Positions 1 through 8,740 of a DNA stretch of 64,000 bases are shown in pieces. This DNA is from Myxococcales bacterium. GTDB lineage: Bacteria; Myxococcota_A; Polyangia; Haliangiales; Haliangiaceae. The DNA is taken from contig JAQBQE010000010.1 in NCBI GenBank assembly GCA_028287135.1, positions 1-64,000 on the forward strand. Direction: 5' to 3'. The translations under genes were made by a program, and so were the position numbers. The notes under the pieces are model-generated. The model was given only the letters and a program-made list of their open reading frames with translations, was not told the DNA's origin and did not search any database. Numbering within the stretch: the stretch's first letter is position 1; each line of letters opens with the position of its first letter.

Positions 1-1
1 C

Positions 2-97
2 TTCGCGTACATCGCTGGCCACTACAATTCCAACCGACTCCACTCAACACTTGGCTACGTCTCACCGAACGACTATGAAGAGCGGCTCGCAGCGTAA
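2..97 (+). CDS. IS3-family transposase (OrfB), C-terminal end only
   Basis: The window opens inside this gene. The last 31 codons, ending in TAA, read through HYNSNRLHSTLGYVSPNDYE. This is the characteristic tail of IS3-family OrfB (DDE/rve integrase) proteins, which end near YNxxRxHSxLGYxSPxxYE. The protein would catalyse transposition of an insertion sequence. Only the tail is in the window, so intactness and OrfA cannot be judged. The bases after the stop should contain the right terminal inverted repeat, but the left end is outside the window and cannot be used to define it. Confidence 0.85.
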   Translation, partial: FAYIAGHYNSNRLHSTLGYVSPNDYEERLAA

Positions 98-370
98 AAC
101 CCTGTCCACGAAAACGGGGCCAGGCCACGACGAGAGTGCTGCACACGGAGCAGCTCCGGCACACGCCCGATCGGCGAAGCCGAAGAAGTTCTCTGCTTTG
201 CGTCCTCTGCGTCTTTGCGGCTCCAGCTCCGAGCACACGTCGCGGCGGCACGCGCCTCGGGGGCACACGCCTGATCGGCGAAGCCGAAATTCGCTCCTCT
301 TCTCTGCGCCCTCTGCGGCTCTGCGGTTCATCTCCGGGCACGCGCCCGATCGGCGAAGCCGAAAGATTTT

Positions 371-482
371 TTCGCGGCTCCGACTTTGCGGCTCCGACTC
401 TGCGGCTCCGACTCTGCGGCTCCGACATTGCGGCTCCGACATTGCGGCTCCGACTCCGCCGCTGCGACTCTGCGGCTCCGGC
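371..482. repeat. 14-bp tandem repeat, about 8 units
   Basis: Units follow the pattern nnnGCGGCTCCGAC and end at 384, 398, 412, 426, 440, 454 and 468, so the period is exactly 14 bp. The eighth unit runs into 482. Units 1-6 are nearly identical; unit 7 is degenerate (CCGCTGCGAC). Because 14 is not a multiple of 3, the array is not constrained as coding sequence. Such arrays change length by slippage and could vary between strains. Confidence 0.85.
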
Positions 483-494
483 GACGAAGTCGCC
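480..494. terminator. Hairpin after the 297-codon minus-strand gene
   Basis: GGCGAC-GAA-GTCGCC is a perfect 6-bp stem with a 3-base loop. It sits 2 bases beyond the stop codon of the minus-strand TPR/PEGA gene, where a transcription terminator would be expected. There is no T-run, as is common in GC-rich genomes, so function is inferred. Confidence 0.45.
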
Positions 495-496
495 GC

Positions 497-1387
497 CTAG
501 AAGCGGCCGCTGACCGAGAAGCCGAGCTCTTCGTTTGTGATCACGGGCGCGAACGCCGTGCCGTCGGAGACCTGCTCCTTGCCCGGCGCCGTCATGTACA
601 GGATCACGCCCGCGGCGACGGCGCTGACGCCGACCACGAACACCGTGGTGCCGATGTACTTGAGCCGATCGCGCGCGGCATTGGCCTCGTCGAGCGAGTT
701 GTTGAGGTCCTCGTACGTCTTCTTCTCGACGTAGCCGAACACGCCGGTGAAGGCGAGGGCACCGATGCCGGCTGCGCCGAGGATCACGGCGCCGCGGCGA
801 CGACCTGCACCGCGATCGATGTAGACCGGGACGGCCGTCTCGGTCAGCGTGATCGACAGGACCTTGCTCTCGGCGTCCTGGAGCTCGACGGTCTGCACGA
901 CCTTCTTGCGGCCTGCCGCGCGACCCACGATCTCGTGCGTGCCCGGATCGGCCTCGACGCGGCCGTACGAGGTCGGGTCGACCTTCTCTCCATCGATCCG
1001 GATCTCGGTGTCCGCGGGGCCCTCGACCTGGAGCTTGAGGATCGGGACCTTCGAGATGATCTGCGTCGTGTGATCCTTCGCCGCGTTCTCGTACTCGGCG
1101 AGCTTGTTCTCGGCGGCCGCGGCCTGCGCCCTGCGGAACCACTTGAGAGACGTCGCGTACTTGCCGAGGTTCTCGTAGCAGAGGCCGAGGTTCAGCATCG
1201 TGCCGGTCGCGGTGACGTCGAGCTTGATCGCCGCCTCGAACTTCTCGCACGCCGCCTTGGAGTCCTTCTTGACCGTGAGCAGCTCGCGGCCCTCGGCGAA
1301 CAGCTTGTCCGCTTCCTGTTGCGATGTGTCCGCGCTCGCCGTCGCCAGGGACGCACACACCAGGAGCAGAGCCGCGCGGAATCGCAT
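497..1387 (-). CDS. Secreted/membrane TPR-PEGA-like protein
   Basis: This 296-residue protein begins with a Sec signal peptide (MRFRAALLLVCASLATASA). Residues ~22-110 form two or three TPR-like helix pairs (ADKLFAEGRELL..., GTMLNLGLCYENLGKYATSL). Residues ~115-185 are a beta-rich PEGA-like segment (EIRIDGEKV...PGTHEIVGRAAGRK). Two hydrophobic stretches at ~200-215 and ~243-262 are probable transmembrane helices. Such proteins are abundant in myxobacteria and probably act as cell-envelope scaffolds; no enzyme activity is visible. The next gene upstream on the same strand (1418-2359) is a paralogue with the same architecture and the same ending (GRF). The Ser/Thr kinase follows upstream, suggesting one transcription unit. 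Confidence 0.8.
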   Translation of the reverse strand: MRFRAALLLVCASLATASADTSQQEADKLFAEGRELLTVKKDSKAACEKFEAAIKLDVTATGTMLNLGLCYENLGKYATSLKWFRRAQAAAAENKLAEYENAAKDHTTQIISKVPILKLQVEGPADTEIRIDGEKVDPTSYGRVEADPGTHEIVGRAAGRKKVVQTVELQDAESKVLSITLTETAVPVYIDRGAGRRRGAVILGAAGIGALAFTGVFGYVEKKTYEDLNNSLDEANAARDRLKYIGTTVFVVGVSAVAAGVILYMTAPGKEQVSDGTAFAPVITNEELGFSVSGRF

Positions 1388-1417
1388 CGTCGGATCATAC
1401 CCCGAGGCGGGGAGCGA

Positions 1418-2359
1418 TCAGAAGCGCCCGACCGCCACGAAGCCGGCGCTGTCCGGACCGACCTGCGGGACGACGCTCACGCGGCGGTTGCTCTCGTCCT
1501 TGGGACCGCGGAGCCACAGATATGCACCCACACCGACGGCCACGAGGCCGATTCCGCCGACCACGGTGCCGACGGTACCGAGGGTGTACGCGGTGCCAGT
1601 GGCCTCGAAGTCATCGGGGTCGCACTGGTAGACCATCGTCATCGGATCGTCGGCGCTCGGGATCTGGCGGCAGCGCGCGATCGCGTCGTCGTACCGGGAC
1701 TTCGCGACGAGGCCGAGCACGACGCCCGTACCGAACGCGGCGACGCCGGTGGCAGTGACGATCTTGCCGATCGTGCGCCGCGAGCTCTTCACGGTGACCG
1801 AGCGCTCGAGCACCGGGATCGCGATGTCCTGGGCCTCGCCTTCGGAGACCTGGAACCGCGTCTTGTAGGGCAGGTGGCCCGGTGCGCTGACCGTGATGCC
1901 GTGCTCGCCCGGATCGATCGGATGATTGGAGATCGCGTCGAACGTGATCAGCTTCTCGTCGATCACGATCGTCGTCTCGGGCAGCGGAGGCACGCCGAAC
2001 TTGATCGTCACGTGCGGCACCTTGCCGGCGAGCGCCGTGATGTGCTCCTCGGCCGCCTTGAGATGGACGCTCATCCCTTGCTCGTTGGCGCGGTCGCGGG
2101 CCTCCGTGAACTTCGCGACCGCCGATGCATAGCGACCGAGCTTCTCGTCGCACAGCGCGACGTTGAGCAGGGTGCCGATCGCCTGCGAGTTGAACTTCAG
2201 CGACTCCTCGAACTTCGCGCACGCGAGCGGGAGGTCCTTGTCCATCAGGGCCTTGCCCTCGGTGAACAGGGCGTCGGCACGTTCGGTCTTCTCGTCGGCG
2301 CTCGCCGTCCCCACGCTCGCGAGCGTCGTCAGTGCAAGCAACCACCCACGCGTCTGCAT
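1418..2359 (-). CDS. Secreted/membrane TPR-PEGA-like protein, paralogue
   Basis: A 313-residue protein with a signal peptide (cleavage near ASA-DE, residue ~21) and TPR-like helices (ADALFTEGKALMDKDLP..., GTLLNVALCDEKLGRYA). A beta-rich PEGA-like region follows (IDPGEHGITVSAPGHLPYKT, ~145-180), then two hydrophobic helices at ~198-215 and ~255-277. It ends in VAVGRF, matching SVSGRF of the adjacent protein, so the pair arose by tandem duplication. It lies between that paralogue (31 bp downstream) and the kinase (14 bp upstream), consistent with one operon. A link to kinase signalling is inferred from position only. Confidence 0.8.
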   Translation of the reverse strand: MQTRGWLLALTTLASVGTASADEKTERADALFTEGKALMDKDLPLACAKFEESLKFNSQAIGTLLNVALCDEKLGRYASAVAKFTEARDRANEQGMSVHLKAAEEHITALAGKVPHVTIKFGVPPLPETTIVIDEKLITFDAISNHPIDPGEHGITVSAPGHLPYKTRFQVSEGEAQDIAIPVLERSVTVKSSRRTIGKIVTATGVAAFGTGVVLGLVAKSRYDDAIARCRQIPSADDPMTMVYQCDPDDFEATGTAYTLGTVGTVVGGIGLVAVGVGAYLWLRGPKDESNRRVSVVPQVGPDSAGFVAVGRF

Positions 2360-2372
2360 GGGCTCGATCGTA

Positions 2373-3977
2373 TCAGCCCCTCGGACAACCGTGGGGATGG
2401 TCGAACGCGTTGCACTCCGGTTTCACGACCGGTTTGGTCTCCTTCGGATCCTTCGTGACCTTGGGATCGGGCTTCTTCACCTGGGTCACCGGCTTCTTGA
2501 TCGTCTTGGTCGTCTTCGTCTTCGTCGTCTTGGTCGTCGTCACCGGCGTCTCGGCGACCGTGGGCTTGGTCTCGACGACGGGTGGCTTGGTCTCGACGAC
2601 GGGCGGCTTGGCCTCGACGACGGGCGGCCTGGTCTCGACGACGGGAGGCGTCTCGACGACGGCAGGCTTGGTCGCAGCGGGTGTCCTGGTCCCGCCGGTT
2701 CCGACGGTGACGGCCACCGCGGTCGCCGTGATGCCGACGAGCGCGATGCCGAGCAGCACGAACGCCCAGCGCCGCCGGTTGGGGACCGGCAACACCGCGC
2801 TCGGTGCGATCGCCGGCGCCGACGCCTCGCGTCCGGAATGGCGCTGCGGGACCGCGCTGTGCTGCAGGCTGCCCGGGACGGGCGTGCGAAACATCGCCCC
2901 CGACGGATCGGATCCACCGTGCCACCGCGCGCCCGCCGGATCCGTGCCGCCGCTCCACGGGCTCTGGCTCTGCGAGCGAACCGGCGCGCTGCCGAGGTCA
3001 CGCGCTTGATGCGGAACGCCGCGCTGGCCGACGCCGGTGACGCCGCCCTCCCAGTTGCCCTCGCCACGCGCGAGCATGCGCTGCATGCGCTCCACGAGCA
3101 TCGACGACTGATGTGGATCCTGCGTGAACGGAACGAGGTCGCGCGCGAGCTCGGCCATCGACGAGTAGCGCTGCTCCGGTGACTTCGCGAGACAGCGCAG
3201 CACGACGTGCTGGAGCTCGGGCGGTGCCTTCGACATCTCCGCCGGCGGATCGACCGCGACCTTCACGCACATCTCGGAGAAGCTCTCCGCCTCGAACGGC
3301 TTTCTGCCCTCGAGCAGCTCGTAGAGCACGGTGCCGAGCGACCAGATATCGGTGCGCCCATCGACGAGGCGCGCCGATCGCATCTGCTCGGGAGACATGT
3401 ACGCGGGCGTGCCGAGCAGCGACTGCGTCTGCGTCAGCCGCATGTCCGTTCCCATCGACGACTTCGAGATCCCGAAGTCGAGCACCTTGATCAGCGCGGT
3501 ACCGTCGGGCCGCCAGGTGACGAACAGGTTGGTCGGCTTGACGTCGCGGTGGACGATGCCGAGCGAGTGCGCCTCCGACAGCGCCTCGCAGGTCTGCAGG
3601 ATCAGCTCGGTGGCCCACGGCGAGGGCAGCGTGCCGCGCTCGGTGATCAGGACGCCGAGGTCCTGGCCATCGAGGTACTCCATCACCATGAACGGCGTGC
3701 CGCTCTCGAGCGTTCCGACGTCGCGAACGCGCGCGACGTACTCGCTCTTGAGCTTCGCCGCGGCCTGCGCCTCGCGCATGAACCGCTCGACCGCATCTGG
3801 ATCGAGCAGCACGTCCTGCCGCAGCATCTTCAGCGCGACGCGCTCGTTGAGCTGGAGGTGCGTGCACTCGGCGACCACGCCCATGCCGCCCTGCCCAAGG
3901 ATCGACTCCACCCGGTACTTACCGAGGAACACCTGACCGATGCCAAGTGCATCGGATGGCTTAGGAGTTTGACCCAC
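2373..3977 (-). CDS. Membrane-anchored Ser/Thr protein kinase (Hanks/PknB type)
   Basis: A 534-residue protein with a complete N-terminal kinase domain (~20-285). It shows the glycine loop GQGGMG (28-33), ATP-contacting Lys50 in VALK, catalytic HRDVKPTN (143-150), DFG (167-169) and a GTPAYMSPEQ activation segment. All catalytic residues are present, so it should be active. A Pro/Ser linker follows, then one transmembrane helix (~405-430, WAFVLLGIALVGI). The C-terminal tail consists of heptad-like KPPVVET repeats and a Lys/Thr-rich segment, probably periplasmic and cell-wall-facing. The start is GTG at 3977 (MGQTPKPSD). It likely phosphorylates proteins of developmental or envelope pathways, as is typical of myxobacteria. 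The two TPR/PEGA genes downstream may be functional partners. Confidence 0.93.
   Translation of the reverse strand: MGQTPKPSDALGIGQVFLGKYRVESILGQGGMGVVAECTHLQLNERVALKMLRQDVLLDPDAVERFMREAQAAAKLKSEYVARVRDVGTLESGTPFMVMEYLDGQDLGVLITERGTLPSPWATELILQTCEALSEAHSLGIVHRDVKPTNLFVTWRPDGTALIKVLDFGISKSSMGTDMRLTQTQSLLGTPAYMSPEQMRSARLVDGRTDIWSLGTVLYELLEGRKPFEAESFSEMCVKVAVDPPAEMSKAPPELQHVVLRCLAKSPEQRYSSMAELARDLVPFTQDPHQSSMLVERMQRMLARGEGNWEGGVTGVGQRGVPHQARDLGSAPVRSQSQSPWSGGTDPAGARWHGGSDPSGAMFRTPVPGSLQHSAVPQRHSGREASAPAIAPSAVLPVPNRRRWAFVLLGIALVGITATAVAVTVGTGGTRTPAATKPAVVETPPVVETRPPVVEAKPPVVETKPPVVETKPTVAETPVTTTKTTKTKTTKTIKKPVTQVKKPDPKVTKDPKETKPVVKPECNAFDHPHGCPRG
2550..2672. repeat. 21-bp in-frame tandem repeats in the kinase tail
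   Basis: Five 21-bp units (2550, 2571, 2592, 2613 and 2652) plus one 18-bp unit (2634-2651) share the core CTCGACGACGGG. They encode the KPPVVET heptads on the minus strand. All lengths are multiples of 3, so copy-number change preserves the frame. This is an extracytoplasmic linker likely to vary in length between strains. Confidence 0.85.
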
Positions 3978-4048
3978 CGCGCAAAATCGTAGCGTGGTCG
4001 GACCCCCCGCTCAACCTCTTGCAACGTGTGTGTGTTCGCCTACTGAAA

Positions 4049-4070
4049 CCGGCGCCGATCCGGCGCCGAT
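4049..4070. terminator. Tandem GGCGCC hairpin downstream of pyruvate kinase
   Basis: An 11-bp unit (CCGGCGCCGAT) is repeated exactly twice. The two GGCGCC sites (4051-4056 and 4062-4067) can pair as a stem around GATCC, extended by C4050-G4068. It lies 11 bases past the stop codon of the minus-strand pyruvate kinase gene, so a terminator role is plausible. There is no U-tract. Confidence 0.45.
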
Positions 4071-4080
4071 CGCGGGGAAG

Positions 4081-5496
<1,416 letters not shown>

Positions 5497-5581
5497 GAGG
5501 GTGCGAAGTAGAGCACATCCTCGGTCGATCTCGCCTGCGGCGGCCGGCGTTATGCCTTGCTGAAAAACACGAGGTCGGGAT
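5497..5581. promoter_or_regulatory. Divergent promoter region, pyk / nucleotidase operon
   Basis: These 85 bases separate the divergent starts of pyruvate kinase (minus) and the 5'-nucleotidase gene (plus), so both promoters should lie here or just inside the genes. A GAGG ribosome-binding site lies about 7 bases before ATG 5582. No confident -35/-10 pair could be assigned. Confidence 0.4.
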
Positions 5582-7498
5582 ATGACGCAGGCGATGAAAC
5601 GTCGTCTGGCCGTCTCGGTGGGGCTGGCGATCGTCGTGAGTGCCGCGCTCGTTCTCGGCAGCTCGTGCACGGTCGAACAGCCCCAGCCAAATCTCACGGG
5701 ACAGGACATCCGCCTGACGTTCATCCATACGTCAGACATTCACTCGCGGCTGTTCCCCTACAACTTCGTACCGAACGTGTTCGACAAGGCGGACGGGCTG
5801 CAGCAGGCGCCGTACGGCGGCATCGCGAAGATCGCGACGATCGCCAAGCGGATCCGCGCGAGCTCGAACCGGACGCTGTGGCTCGACTCGGGTGACTGCT
5901 TCCAGGGCGCGCCGGTGTTCAACCTGTTCAAGGGTGAAGCCGAGATGCGTGCGCTGTCGCTGGCCGGGATGGACGCCGCGGTGCTCGGCAACCACGAGTT
6001 CGATCTCGGCTCGAAGAACCTGTTCGACAAGATCGACAACTGGGCGACGTTCCCGGTCCTCGCCGCGAACTACGCGTGGGACGATCCGCCGGCTGGCGCA
6101 GTCAACCCGGACGGTCGCTCGCTGCGCGACGTGATCCCGCCGTTCGTGATGTACGACGTCAAGGGCATCAAGGTCGCCGTGATCGGCATGGGCAACACCA
6201 GCACGATCACCTCGATCTTCGAGGGTGGTAACTCGCTCGGGTTCCGGCCGATCTCCGACGAGGCAGCGCTGTCGAACTGGGTCCGCATCCTGCGGCCGGT
6301 CTCGGACGTGATCGTCGTCGTCAGCCACCTCGGCCTCGAGGAGGACGAGAACCTGACCGCGTCGCAGGTCAACGATCCGAACCAGGAGTTCAGCCAGGAC
6401 ACGCTGGCCGGCGTCGATCTGATCCTCGGCGGTCACCTCCACATCGTCACCGACCCGCCGAAGCTGATCCCGAACGACGCCGAGGGTCACAACACGATCC
6501 TCGTGCACTCGGGCGCGTTCGCGAAGTTCGTCGGCCGGCTCGATGTCGTGGTCCGCGTCGGCGACAACAACGCGGATCCCGCGCGCCGCAGCCGGATCAC
6601 CTCGTTCACGTTCGACAACATCCCGGTCGACTCGAAGCTGTGCAGCGGCGTGCCGTGCATCACCGAGGATCCGGACGTCGCGAACTTGATGTGGCCGTAC
6701 TCGGTCAAGATCAACCAGGAGATCGATCTCAACGGTGTGTTCGCGTACATCGATGCGCCCGAGGGCGAGAAGGTCACGCGTACCGATGCGTCCGGTGGTG
6801 ACTCGCAGCTCGGCAACATGGTCGCGCGCTCGATGCAGCTCCAGGACGGCGTCGAGGCCGAGTTCGCGATCACCAACTCGCTCGGCGTCCGCGCCGACTT
6901 CGAGCGCGGGCCGCTGACGATCGAGCAGATGTTCAACGTGTTCCCGTTCGAGAACTCGATCACGGTGATGTACCTGTCGGGTGCCGAGGTCCAGGAGACG
7001 CTCGACTTCGTCGCGCGCCGCTCGTCGAGCCGTGGCTGCCGGACCCAGGCGCAGGTCTCCGGCATCGCGTTCGACATGGTGTGCAACGGCGTGTGCGGCC
7101 CGAACGGCGAGCGTGGCGCGTGCGCGAAGAACATCGTGATCGGTGACGACTGCCGGCTCAACGACGCGACCGGCATGGTCAACCCCGATGGTCCGATCAA
7201 CACCGGCAAGTGCGCGCCGCTGGTTCCGACCAGCCTGTATCGCGTCGCGGTCAACGACTACATCGCTTCGGGCGGCTCGGGGTTCGAGGTGCTGAAGCGC
7301 AACACGTCGAAGCAGGACACCGGCATCTCGCTGCGCGATGGTCTGCGCGTGTTCCTCAACGGTCGGAGCCCGTGCACGACCCAGATGGACGATACCCAGA
7401 CGCCGCCGGTGCCGGTGACCGAGCGCTACGGTTCGATCTCGTGTCTCGACGCCACCATCGAGCGCCATGATGGTCGGATCCGGCCGGTCTTCGAGTGA
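5582..7498 (+). CDS. Secreted 5'-nucleotidase / UshA-like metallophosphoesterase
   Basis: A 638-residue exported hydrolase predicted to remove phosphate from nucleotides or related phosphoesters outside the inner membrane. The N-terminal signal segment ends near GSSC (Cys29), a weak lipobox. The metallophosphatase domain carries the metal ligands FIHTSDIH (Asp52, His54), [21 protein letters not shown] and GGHLH. The C-terminal 5'-nucleotidase domain has [15 protein letters not shown] and NVFPFENSI, matching NGGGIR...G..T.....PF.N in UshA; the two glycines of the NGG motif are changed to Ser-Leu. A Cys-rich insertion (~505-545) is unusual and may be disulfide-bonded. The ATG at 5582 has a good RBS; an in-frame ATG at 5594 is an alternative. 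It is first of three plus-strand genes. Confidence 0.9.
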   Translation: MTQAMKRRLAVSVGLAIVVSAALVLGSSCTVEQPQPNLTGQDIRLTFIHTSDIHSRLFPYNFVPNVFDKADGLQQAPYGGIAKIATIAKRIRASSNRTLWLDSGDCFQGAPVFNLFKGEAEMRALSLAGMDAAVLGNHEFDLGSKNLFDKIDNWATFPVLAANYAWDDPPAGAVNPDGRSLRDVIPPFVMYDVKGIKVAVIGMGNTSTITSIFEGGNSLGFRPISDEAALSNWVRILRPVSDVIVVVSHLGLEEDENLTASQVNDPNQEFSQDTLAGVDLILGGHLHIVTDPPKLIPNDAEGHNTILVHSGAFAKFVGRLDVVVRVGDNNADPARRSRITSFTFDNIPVDSKLCSGVPCITEDPDVANLMWPYSVKINQEIDLNGVFAYIDAPEGEKVTRTDASGGDSQLGNMVARSMQLQDGVEAEFAITNSLGVRADFERGPLTIEQMFNVFPFENSITVMYLSGAEVQETLDFVARRSSSRGCRTQAQVSGIAFDMVCNGVCGPNGERGACAKNIVIGDDCRLNDATGMVNPDGPINTGKCAPLVPTSLYRVAVNDYIASGGSGFEVLKRNTSKQDTGISLRDGLRVFLNGRSPCTTQMDDTQTPPVPVTERYGSISCLDATIERHDGRIRPVFE

Positions 7499-7515
7499 AA
7501 CGCGTGAGGTCATCC

Positions 7516-8727
7516 ATGATCAAGTCATCTGCCCTCGCCGCGCTCCTCCTCGCCGGCTGCGTCTCCAAGACCGACGGGGTCAGCGGGACCCAGTCGCTCC
7601 GGGTCGAGATCGTCACGCCTGCCACGATCGGCGACGTCAACAACCGGCTGCCTGACACCCAGCGCAACCTGACCGTCAACCTGACCGCGCTCGATGCGGA
7701 GAACGAGGTCGACACCGGGTTCTCCGACAGCATCCGCGTCTACGCGCAGTTCCTCGGGACGCTGACGCCGGCGATCGAGCAGATGCCGCTCGTCACCATC
7801 CCGATGGCCAATGGCGTCGCGATGAACCAGACGATCACGCTGCCTGCGAGCGTGCTCGGACCGACGACCTTGTGGTTCGACAATGGCGTCGGGCTCGGCA
7901 CCGACTACACGCACGGTGCGGTCGCCGGAACGTCGGACACGCTGTGGTACCGCGATCCGTTCATCTCGGATCTGCAGACGCCGCGGGTCGAGACCGCCGT
8001 CGATGCACTCTCGATCACGCCGCTGACGGACAAGCAGATCAGCGTCAGCCAGTCGCGCTACGGGGCGCGGGGGCGGCTGGTCGTGACGAGCGTGTTCTCG
8101 CAGGGCTACACGGTCGCCGACGTCGACTGCGCGAATGCAGCCGGCGCGCCGCCGTGCACCGCGGGTCCGTACGACCACGTGATGGTGTTCACGTTCTCGG
8201 CCGCACGCGATCAGTACGGCACGTTGCTCGAGGTCGGCCGGCTGATCTCGAAGTTCAACGGTGGGCTCTCCGAGTTCAACGGCCTGACCGAGGTCGGGTT
8301 CCCGCGGACCTACGCGCCGGAGATGGAAGGCGCGGCGCCCGACATCAACCTCGCGCGGTTGCCCGCCCCGGCGCTGTTCGACATCACGTGGTTCAACCCG
8401 CTGAGCGATCCGCAGGGCGTGATCAACTTCGAGCGCAACGAGGCCGGCCCGATCGAGATCCGCAACGCGAAGGTCTGCCCGACCGACGACGAGTACGACA
8501 CCTACAAGCAGTGGAAGATCGATCCGACCGGGGTGGCGAGCCCGGCGATCTGTAACGGCAAGAACGTGATCAGCGTGATCACCTCGGGCACGGACTTCAC
8601 GACGGATCCCAAGACGCTGGTGGGTCGTGTGCTGCCGCGGATCGTCGGGATCGTTCGGCCCGTCAATATCGGTTCGTTCAACGTGTGGATCATCTATCCA
8701 CGCGGTACGAGTGACGTCACTTTGTAA
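7516..8727 (+). CDS. Lipoprotein of unknown function
   Basis: A 403-residue lipoprotein. The start chosen is ATG 7516, preceded by GTGAGG at a 6-7 base spacing; it gives a perfect lipoprotein signal peptide (MIKSSALAALLLAGC, Cys15). A GTG overlapping the upstream stop (7495) would lengthen the n-region without improving it. The rest is beta-rich with no recognised domain: an Ig-like opening (TQSLRVEIVTPATIGDVN), a Cys pair (CANAAGAPPC) and a possible beta-rich core near FTFSAARDQYGTLLEVGRLI. It sits between a secreted nucleotidase and a probable outer-membrane barrel. All three may act at the outer membrane; function is not inferable further. Confidence 0.8.
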   Translation: MIKSSALAALLLAGCVSKTDGVSGTQSLRVEIVTPATIGDVNNRLPDTQRNLTVNLTALDAENEVDTGFSDSIRVYAQFLGTLTPAIEQMPLVTIPMANGVAMNQTITLPASVLGPTTLWFDNGVGLGTDYTHGAVAGTSDTLWYRDPFISDLQTPRVETAVDALSITPLTDKQISVSQSRYGARGRLVVTSVFSQGYTVADVDCANAAGAPPCTAGPYDHVMVFTFSAARDQYGTLLEVGRLISKFNGGLSEFNGLTEVGFPRTYAPEMEGAAPDINLARLPAPALFDITWFNPLSDPQGVINFERNEAGPIEIRNAKVCPTDDEYDTYKQWKIDPTGVASPAICNGKNVISVITSGTDFTTDPKTLVGRVLPRIVGIVRPVNIGSFNVWIIYPRGTSDVTL

Positions 8728-8740
8728 CTGAGAGGCCTCC

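Larger units (their letters stand above)
98..496. repeat. Non-coding repeat patch beside the IS end
   Basis: This 400-base gap holds no convincing gene. Three ~22 bp dispersed copies of a sequence with core CGATCGGCGAAGCCGAA lie at 163-184, 267-288 (one mismatch in the core) and 342-363. Each is accompanied by Tyr/Cys-free low-complexity text of the form 'tctgcg ... tctgcggct'. It resembles the widespread intergenic boilerplate of large bacterial genomes that often yields false ORFs. The short overlapping ORFs on both strands here are repeat translations with no domain. Next to a transposase end, this looks like a non-coding accumulation zone. Confidence 0.7.

Noticed and set aside
62-513. 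Several short ORFs in the repeat patch
   Set aside because: They translate the dispersed and tandem repeats on both strands and show no conserved domain or ribosome-binding site.
5497-5739. Longer pyruvate kinase start at 5739
   Set aside because: Adds 81 residues outside the family and overlaps the divergent nucleotidase gene.
5732-7513. A 593-codon minus-strand ORF
   Set aside because: Antisense to the 5'-nucleotidase, whose metal-binding motifs are unmistakable on the plus strand.
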